A stretch of DNA of 64,000 nt from Pseudomonas sp. GV085 (lineage in GTDB: Bacteria > Pseudomonadota > Gammaproteobacteria > Pseudomonadales > Pseudomonadaceae), in contig NZ_QAOV01000003.1 in NCBI RefSeq assembly GCF_003050925.1, positions 62,001-126,000 on the forward strand, read 5' to 3'. This document shows positions 19,537 through 28,111 of this stretch, one piece after another. A program made the translations under genes and the position numbers. Position 1 is the first letter of the stretch; each line of letters starts with the position of its first letter. The notes below the pieces were generated by a model, which ran no database searches, was not told the DNA's origin, and was given only the letters and a program-made list of their open reading frames with translations.

Positions 19537-19693
19537 AGGCTGTGTAAATAAGCAGGCACCGTTTTAAAGTCTGCGTCGCTACGTAAAATCTGGCAGTCCT
19601 TGGTTAATCAGCAGACCTGAAATTTGCGTAGGAACGCGATTTCCGTTCTGGTTCTGAACCTCAATCCTGCGCTAAAACGTTTTTACACAGCCT
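19537..19693. mobile_element. Second short inverted-repeat element
   Basis: AGGCTGTGTAAA (19537-19548) and TTTACACAGCCT (19682-19693) are perfect 12-bp inverted repeats bounding 157 bp without an ORF. The interior contains AAAGTCTGCGTC and GCTACGTAAA, both also found in the neighbouring palindromic element, so the two share ancestry. The gap 19213-19714 is filled almost entirely by these two elements. Confidence 0.6.
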
Positions 19694-19714
19694 CGGCCGT
19701 CTTCTGACATTCGT

Positions 19715-19990
19715 TTAGCGGTTGAACTGAAAGGGTTTTCCTAAGCGATGAGTGAGTAATTGCATGGTCAGCAAATAGTAATACCGCGTCGATTCAGCGT
19801 GCTGGTTTAGGTGGTGATTCAAAAACCACGCCAGGTGTTTTCTTTGCCAAGTCCATGGATTGTCGCGTTGCCAGCGCTCAGCGATTGCTGTTTGGATAGC
19901 CTTCGCCTGACGTAGGTGGCGTTGGCGGGTGGTATGCGACCCGGTCAGGACGCCTGACAGGAACAGCTCCATATCGAATGGCTTGCTCAT
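19715..19990 (-). CDS. Small protein coupled to a tyrosine recombinase
   Basis: A 91-residue basic, helix-rich protein (TRQRHLRQAKAIQTAIAERW, WQRKHLAWFLNHHL, STRYYYLLTMQLLTHRLGK). Its ATG overlaps the recombinase stop (ATGA), so the two are co-translated. The helical pattern recalls the core-binding (SAM-like) domain of integrases, but it has no catalytic residues. It may be a partner or a DNA-binding accessory factor of the recombinase. I do not recognise a named family. Confidence 0.7.
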   Translation of the reverse strand: MSKPFDMELFLSGVLTGSHTTRQRHLRQAKAIQTAIAERWQRDNPWTWQRKHLAWFLNHHLNQHAESTRYYYLLTMQLLTHRLGKPFQFNR

Positions 19991-20967
19991 GCTCGACCAC
20001 CAATGTAAGCCGACACCACGTCGATACGGCCATGCCCCAGCTCATAGCTGATTTGTACTCGGGCATCCTGATCTAGGCGTCGGTCGAGTTGATAGCAATG
20101 GCCTCCGTTGATGGGGGCGGGATGGCGGGTGATTTGCTCATAGCGTTCGCACGCATAAGCCGCGCGCAGTTCGTGGAAGCCTTTGAAGTTGTGCGTATGG
20201 AGGATATCTCGGGCGGGGCGGACGATCCCCTGCAAGAAATCGAGGTAGCTTTCGTTCGGTGCCAGCAGGTTGCGGCCACCATCGGGCGAAACCTGTTCGG
20301 CAAACCTCAGAGCTTCTCGAATATGGTCATCTACCGTAATCCAGCGAGGTGCTGACGCACCGGATCGGCCGCCTTTGGTGCCGTCCTGGATGTTGATCTT
20401 GTCGTAGTGTTCGGCTTCACGCTTGAGTCGCGGTAGGTCGGCCAGAATCGCTTCGCGCAGACGCATGCCAGTGGCTCGCGTTAACTTAGCGATGGCCGCG
20501 GTGCGCGGCTGCTGATGTTTGCAAAGTACCTCTACGATCCGCTTCACGTGTTCGCGGTCTTGGCCTTGTGGCACCGAGCAACGAACGCTGGTGCGCCGCA
20601 TTCCCAGCGCCTTGCTCGGACTCGGCACTTTCACATACTGATCACCGCGAAGCGCGGCCATGGTCCGGTTGACGCTGGACAACCGGTTTAGCGCGGTGGC
20701 GATGGCGAGCTCACCTTGGTCAACTTGCTGACGCAGATGTCCGGCGTAGTCCAGCAAGGTCTGCCAATTAATTTGCCGCGCATCGTTAAACCCCGGCCCT
20801 TCCTCCGACCGACACCAGCGTACAAACGCTTGCCACCGATCACTGTGCGCCTTGACCGTGCCGTAATGCCCGCCGCCAAACAGGTCTTTCAGTGCCTGCG
20901 GTCCTGCAAAGCTCAGTTGCCGGCCATAGCCAAAATTGCGCCCATCTCGTCTAGCTACTAATCCCAT
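19987..20967 (-). CDS. Tyrosine recombinase (integrase domain-containing protein)
   Basis: About 326 residues. The N-terminal core-binding domain (about 20-130) is followed by a catalytic domain with an Arg in TRATGMRLREA, HELRAAYACERY (His-x-x-Arg) and ELGHGRIDVVSAYIGG (His and the probable nucleophile Tyr close to the C terminus). The layout fits the Integrase_1 type found in Pseudomonas islands. Start: AGAGGA stands eight bases before the ATG at 20967 and only two before the ATG at 20973, so 20967 is preferred. All catalytic positions are present, so it may be active. It is a second recombinase besides the P4-type enzyme. Confidence 0.85.
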   Translation of the reverse strand: MGLVARRDGRNFGYGRQLSFAGPQALKDLFGGGHYGTVKAHSDRWQAFVRWCRSEEGPGFNDARQINWQTLLDYAGHLRQQVDQGELAIATALNRLSSVNRTMAALRGDQYVKVPSPSKALGMRRTSVRCSVPQGQDREHVKRIVEVLCKHQQPRTAAIAKLTRATGMRLREAILADLPRLKREAEHYDKINIQDGTKGGRSGASAPRWITVDDHIREALRFAEQVSPDGGRNLLAPNESYLDFLQGIVRPARDILHTHNFKGFHELRAAYACERYEQITRHPAPINGGHCYQLDRRLDQDARVQISYELGHGRIDVVSAYIGGRA

Positions 20968-21395
20968 GACCATATTCCTCTCGAAGCCAAACCTTCGAAA
21001 CCTTCCCCACGTCATCCCGCCAAGAATGCTGAGTGTTATCAGGGATCAAGGCCCCTGCGACCTGTGAGGGTTGTCCACTAACGCGGGACTGGCGGCTCTT
21101 TACGACCGGGAGCTTAGGCATCTCATAATCTGGCCTCCTGAGCACTTCCGCAGAAGTGGGCGGGTGGAGGCTGCACTGGCTGACGAGACCAGCGCCGCGA
21201 GATCCTGAGTCGGGTGAAGGCAGTGAGGCGACGACCGGGGCATACCTGACTGTCAGTCAGGTGCAGTCCATTCCGTGGGCTGCGGCACCATCATCGGCAT
21301 CGCTGTTGCTGGTAACTTCGGTGTTTGTCACGCCGATTGTCACGAGGGGGAATGCCGCAAAGCCTTGTACGAGTTGGGCTGCAGCAGTGGTAGTA

Positions 21396-21430
21396 GCGCC
21401 CGTCTCTTTCCGGAAGAAAGAGACGGGCGC
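21396..21430. other. Perfect 15-bp hairpin in the inter-integrase region
   Basis: GCGCCCGTCTCTTTC and GAAAGAGACGGGCGC are perfectly complementary and separated by CGGAA. No T tract follows on either strand, so a simple terminator is unlikely. It lies in a 904-bp stretch (20968-21871) with no convincing gene. A structured RNA, a protein-binding site or the remnant of an inverted repeat are possible. Confidence 0.8.
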
Positions 21431-21627
21431 AGGTTGGCGCAATGAAATGGCCAAGCGGATAGGTTGCTGCAGGGCAGCGAAGTAAAGGGGCATCTGGCGC
21501 ACGAGGGCCATGAGTAGAAGTGGCATCCATCACATGGGTAGTGACCGTGCGTGCTGCCGGACGCTAAACGCACTTGGGGAGAACCACCACGGTGTGGCGT
21601 AGCCTTAAAGGTCCTGGCTACCTGGGT

Positions 21628-21644
21628 CGCTGTCAACGACAGCG
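21628..21644. other. Short perfect inverted repeat
   Basis: CGCTGTC-AAC-GACAGCG, a 7-bp perfect dyad, 24 bp before the first DnaA-box-like 9-mer. Candidate protein-binding site. Confidence 0.45.
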
Positions 21645-21667
21645 CTTTGCCAGATCTTTTCTACGCC

Positions 21668-21757
21668 TGTGGATAATTCGGGTCAAGGCTCGAATTTCCG
21701 GGAGTTCTGCGGCTGTGGATGAAATTATCCACCAGTGGAAATCAGTGGTTTTCCACA
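21668..21757. other. Cluster of DnaA-box-like 9-mers
   Basis: TGTGGATAA at 21668-21676 is the exact complement of the consensus DnaA box TTATCCACA. TTATCCACC (21725-21733) and TTTTCCACA (21749-21757) differ at one position each, and a further TGTGGAT lies at 21714. Four such sites in 90 bp beside integrase genes could mark a replication origin of an excised element, but short boxes also occur by chance and no rep gene was found. Confidence 0.4.
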
Positions 21758-21793
21758 GACAGTTTGCGTGGGCTTTAGATTTTTTAAATGAGG

Positions 21794-21834
21794 TCCATCC
21801 AAGCAGGGCGGCTTTGCAGCCCCGCTTGGATGGA
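21794..21834. other. Hairpin just downstream of the P4-type integrase gene
   Basis: TCCATCCAAGC / GCTTGGATGGA form an 11-bp perfect stem that continues as AGGGC / GCCC around a short loop. It lies 38 bp after the integrase stop. On the minus strand it is followed by CATTTAAAAAATC rather than a T run, so it is a weak terminator candidate or a recombination-related structure. Confidence 0.55.
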
Positions 21835-21871
21835 CCCGCGTGGAAGGGCGGACTGCGGTGATCTCTTTGGC

Positions 21872-23200
21872 TTACCCACGTTTGGATGCGCCACGGCTAT
21901 TTTGTAGGGCTGTAATGTTGTCGCCGACCGGGTGAGCGAATTCGTGGGGCGTCACATGCCCATGGCGGTTGGCGTCGATGTAGTTGCTCCACCACGCCAT
22001 GATCAGCCGACGCTGTTCGAGGAATTCGGCCTTGTGGATATAAGCGGCGCGCACGCGGTTGCGTTCCTTGTGACTCATTTGCCGTTCGATGGCTGCGTCG
22101 GTCCATAACCCGGACTCCAGCAGGGCGCTACAGGCCATGGTCCTGAAGCCGTGGCCGCACACGTCCTTGCTGGTGTCATAGCCGACGTTGCGGAGCATGG
22201 TGTTCACCGTGTTCTCGGACATGGGCTTCCAGTACTTGTGGTCTCCCGGTAGCACTAACTCTGAAAAACGACTGAGGCTGCGCAGGCGCTCCAGTATTTC
22301 GATGACCTGCGGCGAGAGCGGAACCATTTGAATGTCGCCGTTCATTTTGGTCCCGCGTGTGGAGTTGCGTACCCCTTCAATCGGTGCGCGGGTATCGGGG
22401 ATTTCCCACATGGCGCGTTGGAAGTCGAACTCACTCCATCGCGCGAAGCGCAGTTCGCTGGAGCGGACAAATACATGCAGCGTCAACAGGACGGCGAGGC
22501 GCGTCAGCTCGCGGCCGTTGTAGTTGTCGATACGGTGTAGAAGCTCGGGTAGACGGTTGAGGGAGAGGGCCGGGCGATGGATTGTGCGCGGCGCGTGAAT
22601 CGAGCCTGCCAGATCCAGTGCAGGATTCATGGTGATCTGCCGAGCCCTTTTGGCCCCGCGCATGATGGTGGATAAGTAGTTCTGTACCCTTAACGCCACA
22701 TCCATGGTGCCGCGTTCCTTGATGCGCTGGGTGATCTCTAGCAGGTCGTGGGTATCGAGTTCGGCGATGGGGCGTTGGCCGATCAGCGGGAAGACGTGGG
22801 TGCGCAGTCGGCTCATTACGGTTTTTGCGTGGCCTTCGGTCCAGCGACGGGACATGTCGGCGTGCCACTCCAGAGCAACGGTTTCGAAAAGCAGTGCCGC
22901 CCGCTGGGCTACGATCTTGGCCTTCTTCTTTTCTTCCATTGGGTCGAGGTTGTCGAGCAACAACGCCTTGGCTTCATCGCGCTTACGTCGTGCGACGGAA
23001 AGGGTAACGATGGGGTAATTGCCGATGATGAGCGTACCTTCCTTGCCACTGGGCTTGGTGTATTTCAAGCGCCAGGTCTTCACGCCATTGGGTTTGACGA
23101 AAAGGTACATGCCGCCGCCGTCGAACAGTTTGTAGGCGTGTTCGCGGGTTTTGGCCGTGCGGCATTGCAGGTCGCTGAGGGGGATCGCTAGACGTGGCAT
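21872..23200 (-). CDS. P4-type tyrosine integrase
   Basis: A 442-residue site-specific recombinase. The N-terminal arm-binding domain (DUF4102 type, KLFDGGGMYLFVKPNGVKTWRLKY, about residues 24-90) is followed by a core-binding domain and a catalytic domain with Arg in VRSSELRFARW, HGFRTMACSALLE (His-x-x-Arg), a His in QMSHKERNRVRAAYIHKAEFLEQR and the nucleophile Tyr in AAYIHK. It lies directly downstream of tRNA-Thr on the same strand, which fits integration into the 3' end of that tRNA. The gene looks intact. Confidence 0.93.
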   Translation of the reverse strand: MPRLAIPLSDLQCRTAKTREHAYKLFDGGGMYLFVKPNGVKTWRLKYTKPSGKEGTLIIGNYPIVTLSVARRKRDEAKALLLDNLDPMEEKKKAKIVAQRAALLFETVALEWHADMSRRWTEGHAKTVMSRLRTHVFPLIGQRPIAELDTHDLLEITQRIKERGTMDVALRVQNYLSTIMRGAKRARQITMNPALDLAGSIHAPRTIHRPALSLNRLPELLHRIDNYNGRELTRLAVLLTLHVFVRSSELRFARWSEFDFQRAMWEIPDTRAPIEGVRNSTRGTKMNGDIQMVPLSPQVIEILERLRSLSRFSELVLPGDHKYWKPMSENTVNTMLRNVGYDTSKDVCGHGFRTMACSALLESGLWTDAAIERQMSHKERNRVRAAYIHKAEFLEQRRLIMAWWSNYIDANRHGHVTPHEFAHPVGDNITALQNSRGASKRG

Positions 23201-23296
23201 AGGGGTACGCGCTCCTGACCGGGAAATCGCAGTACCCCTAACATACCCTCGGGGAAGGGGGATTTTGTTGGATCCCGACGGAGGGTCCTGGAACGA

Positions 23297-23322
23297 AAAA
23301 AACCGCCAAAGGGCGGGTTTTC
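23297..23322. terminator. Terminator between tRNA-Thr and the integrase
   Basis: AAAACCGCC / GGCGGGTTTT stem with a short AAAG loop and an A run to the left, which reads as a T run on the minus strand. It would end the tRNA transcript after island insertion. Confidence 0.7.
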
Positions 23323-23364
23323 GGGGCTTCCAGAGTATTCGGTGGAATGCAATGGAGCCTAATG

Positions 23365-23440
<76 letters not shown>

Positions 23441-23518
23441 GTGTCAGGGCGACGATTATAGCGATTGGTTGGCTTCTGTAAACCCCTGAATTCTGACTAT
23501 TTTTGTTCGGGCTTCAGG

Positions 23519-24343
23519 TCAGGCGCGCAGCAGGGTTTTCTTGAGTTTCTGAATGGCTTGCCAGGTTCGACTGTTTTGCATTGCGCGCAGCTGTGCTTCG
23601 GCCTGTTCGGCGCGTTGCAGGGCGGCGGCGAGTTGGTGTTCGGCGTCGCCGATGGGGTGGCTGAAGTTGTGGCCTTTGCAGAACTGGAATTCGTCCAGGT
23701 TGCATGGCGGGATGTCGAAGGCGGGTTTGAGGTTCAGGTGTTCTTCGGCGAGGTAGTAGGTGTTGATGCCGTCGAACAGGATGGATTGGTAGCCGGCGTC
23801 GGTGACGAGGCTTTCCCAGGTCTGGTCGCGCTCCCACGGGGTTTCGATGAGGATTACCCATGGTCGCCATTGGCTGAAGTCCATGCCGCGCAGGACGGTT
23901 TCTTCGTGGCCTTCGACGTCGATTTTGAGGAAGTGAATGGCGCGGTCCCGGGCGTGTTCTTCGCAGATGGAGGTCAGGGTGCGGGACTTGATCGTTTGGC
24001 TGCGCACGTCCATGCCAGCGTCTTTGTGCATTTTGGCCATGGCCGGGTCGAGGGTCGAGAGGCCGGTGCCGGCGATGCCGTAGAAGGTCAGGTCGTCAGC
24101 GCTTTCCCCGGCCGCGCACTGCAGGTTGGTGTCTTTGGGGCGTTGCTGGCACAGGGCTTCGTAGTAGTTGGGCATCGGTTCGACGTTGATGCCGGTCCAG
24201 CCGTGGTCGTAGAACGCCTTGGTGACCGAGTCATGGGTGGGGTGGTTCGCCCCCACATCGATGTAGAAGCCGTTTTCGACAGTCTTGAGGGCGCGCCACA
24301 GGCGTATGTCTTCGAAATTCTGTGCATAAGAAATGAAAGTCAC
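23519..24343 (-). CDS. FkbM-family methyltransferase
   Basis: A 274-residue SAM-dependent methyltransferase. The SAM loop is FYIDVGANHPTHDS (about residues 26-39), followed by VEPMPNYYEAL and the characteristic IHFLKIDVEGHEETVLRG block. The last 40 residues form a coiled coil (LAAALQRAEQAEAQLRAMQNS). FkbM enzymes O-methylate sugars, polysaccharides or secondary metabolites; the coiled-coil tail is common in lipopolysaccharide-related members. It is a single gene next to tRNA-Thr on the core side of the island. Confidence 0.9.
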   Translation of the reverse strand: MTFISYAQNFEDIRLWRALKTVENGFYIDVGANHPTHDSVTKAFYDHGWTGINVEPMPNYYEALCQQRPKDTNLQCAAGESADDLTFYGIAGTGLSTLDPAMAKMHKDAGMDVRSQTIKSRTLTSICEEHARDRAIHFLKIDVEGHEETVLRGMDFSQWRPWVILIETPWERDQTWESLVTDAGYQSILFDGINTYYLAEEHLNLKPAFDIPPCNLDEFQFCKGHNFSHPIGDAEHQLAAALQRAEQAEAQLRAMQNSRTWQAIQKLKKTLLRA

Positions 24344-24687
24344 TGGCGCATCCTGTCGGAGGAATGTTCTTGTTCGTGGCCGCGCATGCTGGCGCCCTGG
24401 CGTTTGTGTATATCAAGAGAAGTGCAGCGGTGCAATTTCCCCTGTCAGCGGTCCGGGATTAGGCATTTATGTCGTTTTCATTAAATGCTTATGCACAATG
24501 CCATCGGCAGCGCACTGGGTTTAGGTCGAATTTGTGGATCCGTTCTCATTTGTTCGTAAATGCCTGTTTTTTCGATTTTTTGTGCTGGTGTACAAAAAAT
24601 GAACAGTGTTGATTTTGCCCTGAAACAGGCGTGGATATTGGATCCGTGATAATTCCATCAACAGAGTTATCCACAGGGCGGATGGGT

Positions 24688-25917
24688 TTAAGCGCGTTCG
24701 GCCAGGAGCAGGAAATTACGCGGCGTGAGCGGGGCGTCGCAAAAGGTGCCGACGCGGACGCTGTAACCCTGTTCGGCGAGGAAAAGTGCCCGGTCAAGGA
24801 CCAGCCAAAGTTCCAGCGGGCGTCGGAAAAGTCCGCGTAGTAGTTCAAGGTTGCGCACTTCGGCCAGACGCTGCCATCCGGCGGCCTCGAGGGCTGACCA
24901 ATCTTGCGCGCCGATTGTGGAAAACTCTTTGAGTGCCGCCAGGTGATGGCAGTAATCGGCGAAGGGTTTGTCCAGCCAGGCGCTGGGCAGGGAGGGGGTT
25001 GGCAGGTACTCGTCCATGCCGCGCAGTTGCCGTTGCAGCAGGTCGAAGCCCAGGCGCCGGGCCATGGAGGCGTCGCGTTGACGTCGCACGCGGGCACCGG
25101 CGGTAACGGTTTCGCTCATGGGCAACGCGAGGTCGTCGAGGGAAAGCTGTAAGCCGGAGCCTTTGGCGGCCGAGGAAATCGGCGAGTATTGGGCAAGACC
25201 GATCCGGTTGTAGCAGCACGGCGCAATGGCGATTTGTTTGCAGCCTGTTGCGCTGGCGAGTTGAATCAGTCGCACATGCAAATCACCGCAGGCGTGAAGC
25301 GCGACGGGCGTGTGATATGCACTCAGTAAAGAAGCGGCGTCTGCCACGAGCACATCCTGTTCGATATGCAGTGCGTGCAGGTGATGACGTTGGCTGAGTG
25401 CCTGGCCGCTGGTGACCAGTGCCGGGTCGTATTCCAGGCATGTCAGTTGTTGCCCCGCTTGCAGCAGGCGGCGCCCCAGATGTCCCTTGCCCGAGCACCA
25501 GTCCAGCCAGTGCCGCGGTGCCTCGGAAAACTGCAATCGACTGGCGAAGGCTTCGATCTGTTGCCATTTGCGCCCCGGCACATCGACGTTCAACCGATGG
25601 CCGGCCGCTTCGAGTGTGCGTGCAGGCAATTCATCCACGGCACTCAAGGCAACGGACATCGTTGCCAGGCAAGCAAAGGGTTCCGGTGCATCTAGAAGGG
25701 CAGGTTGGTTGTGAGCGTTTTCCGCGTCTTCCAGCGTTCGCTCACGTAGCCATGCGGCCAGCTCCGGGTAGGACGCTTCCCAGGGTAGCTGCAGATGAGT
25801 GAACGGGCGAGGTTTCCACAGACCCTGATGCGCTGTCAGAAAAGCATCCAGCGCGGTGAAACGGGCGAGCAGGGCCTCGCCCGTCAACACGCCGGTATCA
25901 ACGCCCTTGGCAGGCAT
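24688..25917 (-). CDS. SAM-dependent methyltransferase (Methyltransf_32 type)
   Basis: A 409-residue protein with a SAM site WLDWCSGKGHLGRRLLQAG at mid-protein, then LEYDPALV, ALHACGDLH and IAPCCYNRIG, the pattern of the PF13679 class that includes tRNA-type methyltransferases. The start at 25917 (MPAKGVDTG) overlaps the end of the upstream permease gene by 20 bp, so it is the last gene of the amino acid ABC operon. Its substrate and its link to transport are unknown. The 344-bp gap before FkbM holds one isolated TTATCCACA (24667-24675) and no gene. Confidence 0.82.
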   Translation of the reverse strand: MPAKGVDTGVLTGEALLARFTALDAFLTAHQGLWKPRPFTHLQLPWEASYPELAAWLRERTLEDAENAHNQPALLDAPEPFACLATMSVALSAVDELPARTLEAAGHRLNVDVPGRKWQQIEAFASRLQFSEAPRHWLDWCSGKGHLGRRLLQAGQQLTCLEYDPALVTSGQALSQRHHLHALHIEQDVLVADAASLLSAYHTPVALHACGDLHVRLIQLASATGCKQIAIAPCCYNRIGLAQYSPISSAAKGSGLQLSLDDLALPMSETVTAGARVRRQRDASMARRLGFDLLQRQLRGMDEYLPTPSLPSAWLDKPFADYCHHLAALKEFSTIGAQDWSALEAAGWQRLAEVRNLELLRGLFRRPLELWLVLDRALFLAEQGYSVRVGTFCDAPLTPRNFLLLAERA

Positions 25918-26587
25918 CGACGCGCAGCCAGCGCTCCAGCAGCTTGAAGCCGCGCACCAGCACATAGGCCATTACCAGGTAGAACATGCCGGCGGCGAAG
26001 AAGATTTCCACTGGCAGGTAGGTCCGGGCAATGATGGTGCGGGCCATGCCAGTCAGTTCCAGCAAGGTCACGGTGCTGGCCAGGGCGCTGGCCTTGAGCA
26101 TCAGGATCACTTCGTTGCTGTAGGCCGGCAGGCCGATGCGCGCGGCACGCGGCAGGATGATGTAGAGCAGTGCTTTGGGTTTGGACATGCCCAGCGCCCG
26201 CGCCGCTTCGATCTCGCCCGGTGGAATGGCCTGGATGGCGCCGCGCAGGATCTCGGCGATGTAGGCCGCAGTGTGCAGGGTCATGGTCGCCGTGGCGCAC
26301 CAGAACGGATCGCGCAGGTACGGCCACATCGAGCTGTTTCGAACCGCGTCGAACTGCGCCAGGCCGTAGTAGACCAAAAACAGCTGAACCAGCAACGGCG
26401 TACCACGGAAAAAGAAGATGTAGCCGTAGGGAAATGCCCGCACCCACCACAAGCGCGACGAGCGGGCGATGCCCAGTGGAATGGCCAGCAGCAAACCAGC
26501 GATCACGGCGATGGCCACCAGTTCCAGGGTCAGGGTCGCGCCCTGGGCCAGTCTCGGCAGCCACTTGATGATGACTTCCCAGTTCAT
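25898..26587 (-). CDS. Basic amino acid ABC transporter, permease (HisM type)
   Basis: A 229-residue inner-membrane permease with about five hydrophobic segments and the EAA loop EIEAARALGMSKPKALLYIILPRAARIGLP that contacts the ATPase. It pairs with the upstream HisQ-type permease, overlapping it by four bases. Together with the binding protein and ATPase it forms a polar amino acid importer of the lysine/arginine/ornithine/histidine class. Confidence 0.93.
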   Translation of the reverse strand: MNWEVIIKWLPRLAQGATLTLELVAIAVIAGLLLAIPLGIARSSRLWWVRAFPYGYIFFFRGTPLLVQLFLVYYGLAQFDAVRNSSMWPYLRDPFWCATATMTLHTAAYIAEILRGAIQAIPPGEIEAARALGMSKPKALLYIILPRAARIGLPAYSNEVILMLKASALASTVTLLELTGMARTIIARTYLPVEIFFAAGMFYLVMAYVLVRGFKLLERWLRVDACQGR

Positions 26588-27279
26588 TGGGTGCTCCTCG
26601 CGAAGCCGCGAGCGGCGCGTTTTTCCAGGAAGTGCATGCCGGTCATCGCCAGAACCGTCAGGCCCAGGTACATGAACGCGGCCACCATAAAGAAGGTGAA
26701 CGGCTGTTTGGAGACGGTCACGCCGATTTGCGCATGACGCATGATTTCTTCCAGGCCGATCACCGACACCAGCGCGGTGTCTTTCATCAGGATCATGAAC
26801 AGGTTGCCAAGGCCCGGCAGGGCGATGCGCCACATCTGCGGCATGATCAACCTGGTGAAGATGCGCCATTTCGACAGGCCCAAGGCCACGCCGGCTTCGC
26901 GATGGCCTTTGGGGATGGCGAGGATCGCGCCGCGAAACACTTCCGTGGCGTAGGCGCCGAAGCACAGGCCCAGCGCAATCACGCCGGCAGCGAAAGCGTT
27001 GAGTTCGAGGTCGGGATTGCCGAAGAACTCGCCCAGGGCACGCATCAGGTTGACCGTGCCGAAGTAGATCAACAGCACCCAGAGCAATTCAGGGATGCCG
27101 CGAACCAGGGTCGAATAAGTGCCGCCAAGCCATTGCAGCGGCTTGTACGGGGAAGTCTTGGCCAAGGCGCCGAGCAGACCGAGTACCAGCCCCAGGCACA
27201 GGGCCGAGAGTGCCAGTTTCACAGTCATCAGCGCGCCAGCGGCGAGCGCCGGGCCGAATCCGTAGAGGTCGATAATCAT
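26584..27279 (-). CDS. Basic amino acid ABC transporter, permease (HisQ type)
   Basis: A 231-residue inner-membrane protein with the EAA loop GHREAGVALGLSKWRIFTRLIMPQMWRIALPG and a hydrophobic core typical of HisQ/ArtQ permeases. It starts 72 bp after the binding-protein gene and overlaps the next permease. The order ATPase, binding protein, permease, permease matches a cluster I recall as PA5152-PA5155 in P. aeruginosa. Confidence 0.93.
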   Translation of the reverse strand: MIIDLYGFGPALAAGALMTVKLALSALCLGLVLGLLGALAKTSPYKPLQWLGGTYSTLVRGIPELLWVLLIYFGTVNLMRALGEFFGNPDLELNAFAAGVIALGLCFGAYATEVFRGAILAIPKGHREAGVALGLSKWRIFTRLIMPQMWRIALPGLGNLFMILMKDTALVSVIGLEEIMRHAQIGVTVSKQPFTFFMVAAFMYLGLTVLAMTGMHFLEKRAARGFARSTQ

Positions 27280-27351
27280 GGATTTCTTTTCAAATCGCGG
27301 CAGGCAAGGCCGAAAACCGGCGCCATCAGGCGCCGGTCAGGCAGGTCAGAA

Positions 27352-28098
27352 TCAATAGATGCTGAACGGGAAGTACTTGTCGTTGATTTTCTTGTAGGTG
27401 CCGTCAGCGACGATTTCTTTCAGCGCGGCGTTCAGCTTCGCGCGGATCGGGTCGTTTTTACGAACTGCGATACCGATCTTGTCGCTTTCTTCCACCGGGT
27501 CGCCCTTGAACTCGTAGGCACGGCCAGCGTCGCTTTTCAGCCACTCGTAGTTGACGTACTTGTCGGCCAGGATGGCGTCCAGGCGGCCGGAAGTCAGGTC
27601 GAGATAGGCGTTTTCCTGGGTGTCGTAGAGTTTGACTTCAACGCCCGGCATGTTGTCTTCCATGAAGGTGCCTGCCAGGGTCGAACGCTGGGCGCCGATC
27701 ACTTTGCCTTTCAAGGAGTCCTTGTCAGTTTTGAAGTCGATGTCTTTCTTGGCGACGAACTGCAGCTTGTTGGAGTAGTACGGGTCGGTGAAGTCCACCG
27801 CGCCCTTGCGCTCGTCGGTGATCGACATCGAGGAAATCAGGAAGTCGAACTTCTTGGCGTTCAGGGCCGGGATGATGCCGTCCCAGTCGGAGGTCACAAC
27901 GGTGCACTCGACTTTCATCTTGGCGCACAGGGCGTCGCCGATTTCTTTGTCGAAGCCGACGACATTGCCACTGGCATCTTTATTGTTGAACGGCGGGTAA
28001 GCCGCTTCGATGCCCATCTTCAGGGTTTCGGCCATGGCACCGGCGCTGAACGCCAGGGTGGCGGCGGCAGCCAGGAAGACCTTTTTGTAGTTCTGCAT
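27352..28098 (-). CDS. Periplasmic binding protein of the basic amino acid ABC transporter
   Basis: A 248-residue SBP_bac_3 protein. The signal peptide ends AGAMA (residue 23), and the mature part shows the family blocks MGIEAAYPPFNNKD, GFDKEIGDALCAKM, WDGIIPALNAKKFDFLISSMSIT and GRLDAILADKYVNYEWL. The similarity is to ArgT/HisJ-like proteins binding lysine, arginine, ornithine or histidine; the exact ligand cannot be read from sequence. Confidence 0.94.
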   Translation of the reverse strand: MQNYKKVFLAAAATLAFSAGAMAETLKMGIEAAYPPFNNKDASGNVVGFDKEIGDALCAKMKVECTVVTSDWDGIIPALNAKKFDFLISSMSITDERKGAVDFTDPYYSNKLQFVAKKDIDFKTDKDSLKGKVIGAQRSTLAGTFMEDNMPGVEVKLYDTQENAYLDLTSGRLDAILADKYVNYEWLKSDAGRAYEFKGDPVEESDKIGIAVRKNDPIRAKLNAALKEIVADGTYKKINDKYFPFSIY

Positions 28099-28111
28099 GT
28101 GGGTAGCTCCG

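Noticed and set aside
20951..21145. A 64-codon minus-strand frame upstream of the recombinase
   Set aside because: It overlaps the proposed ribosome site and start of the recombinase, and its text resembles no known protein.
13850..23200. Prophage
   Set aside because: Apart from recombinases there are no phage structural, lysis, replication or repressor genes in the segment.
24667..24675. TTATCCACA as a replication origin element
   Set aside because: It is a single isolated 9-mer between two gene ends with no further boxes or AT-rich region.
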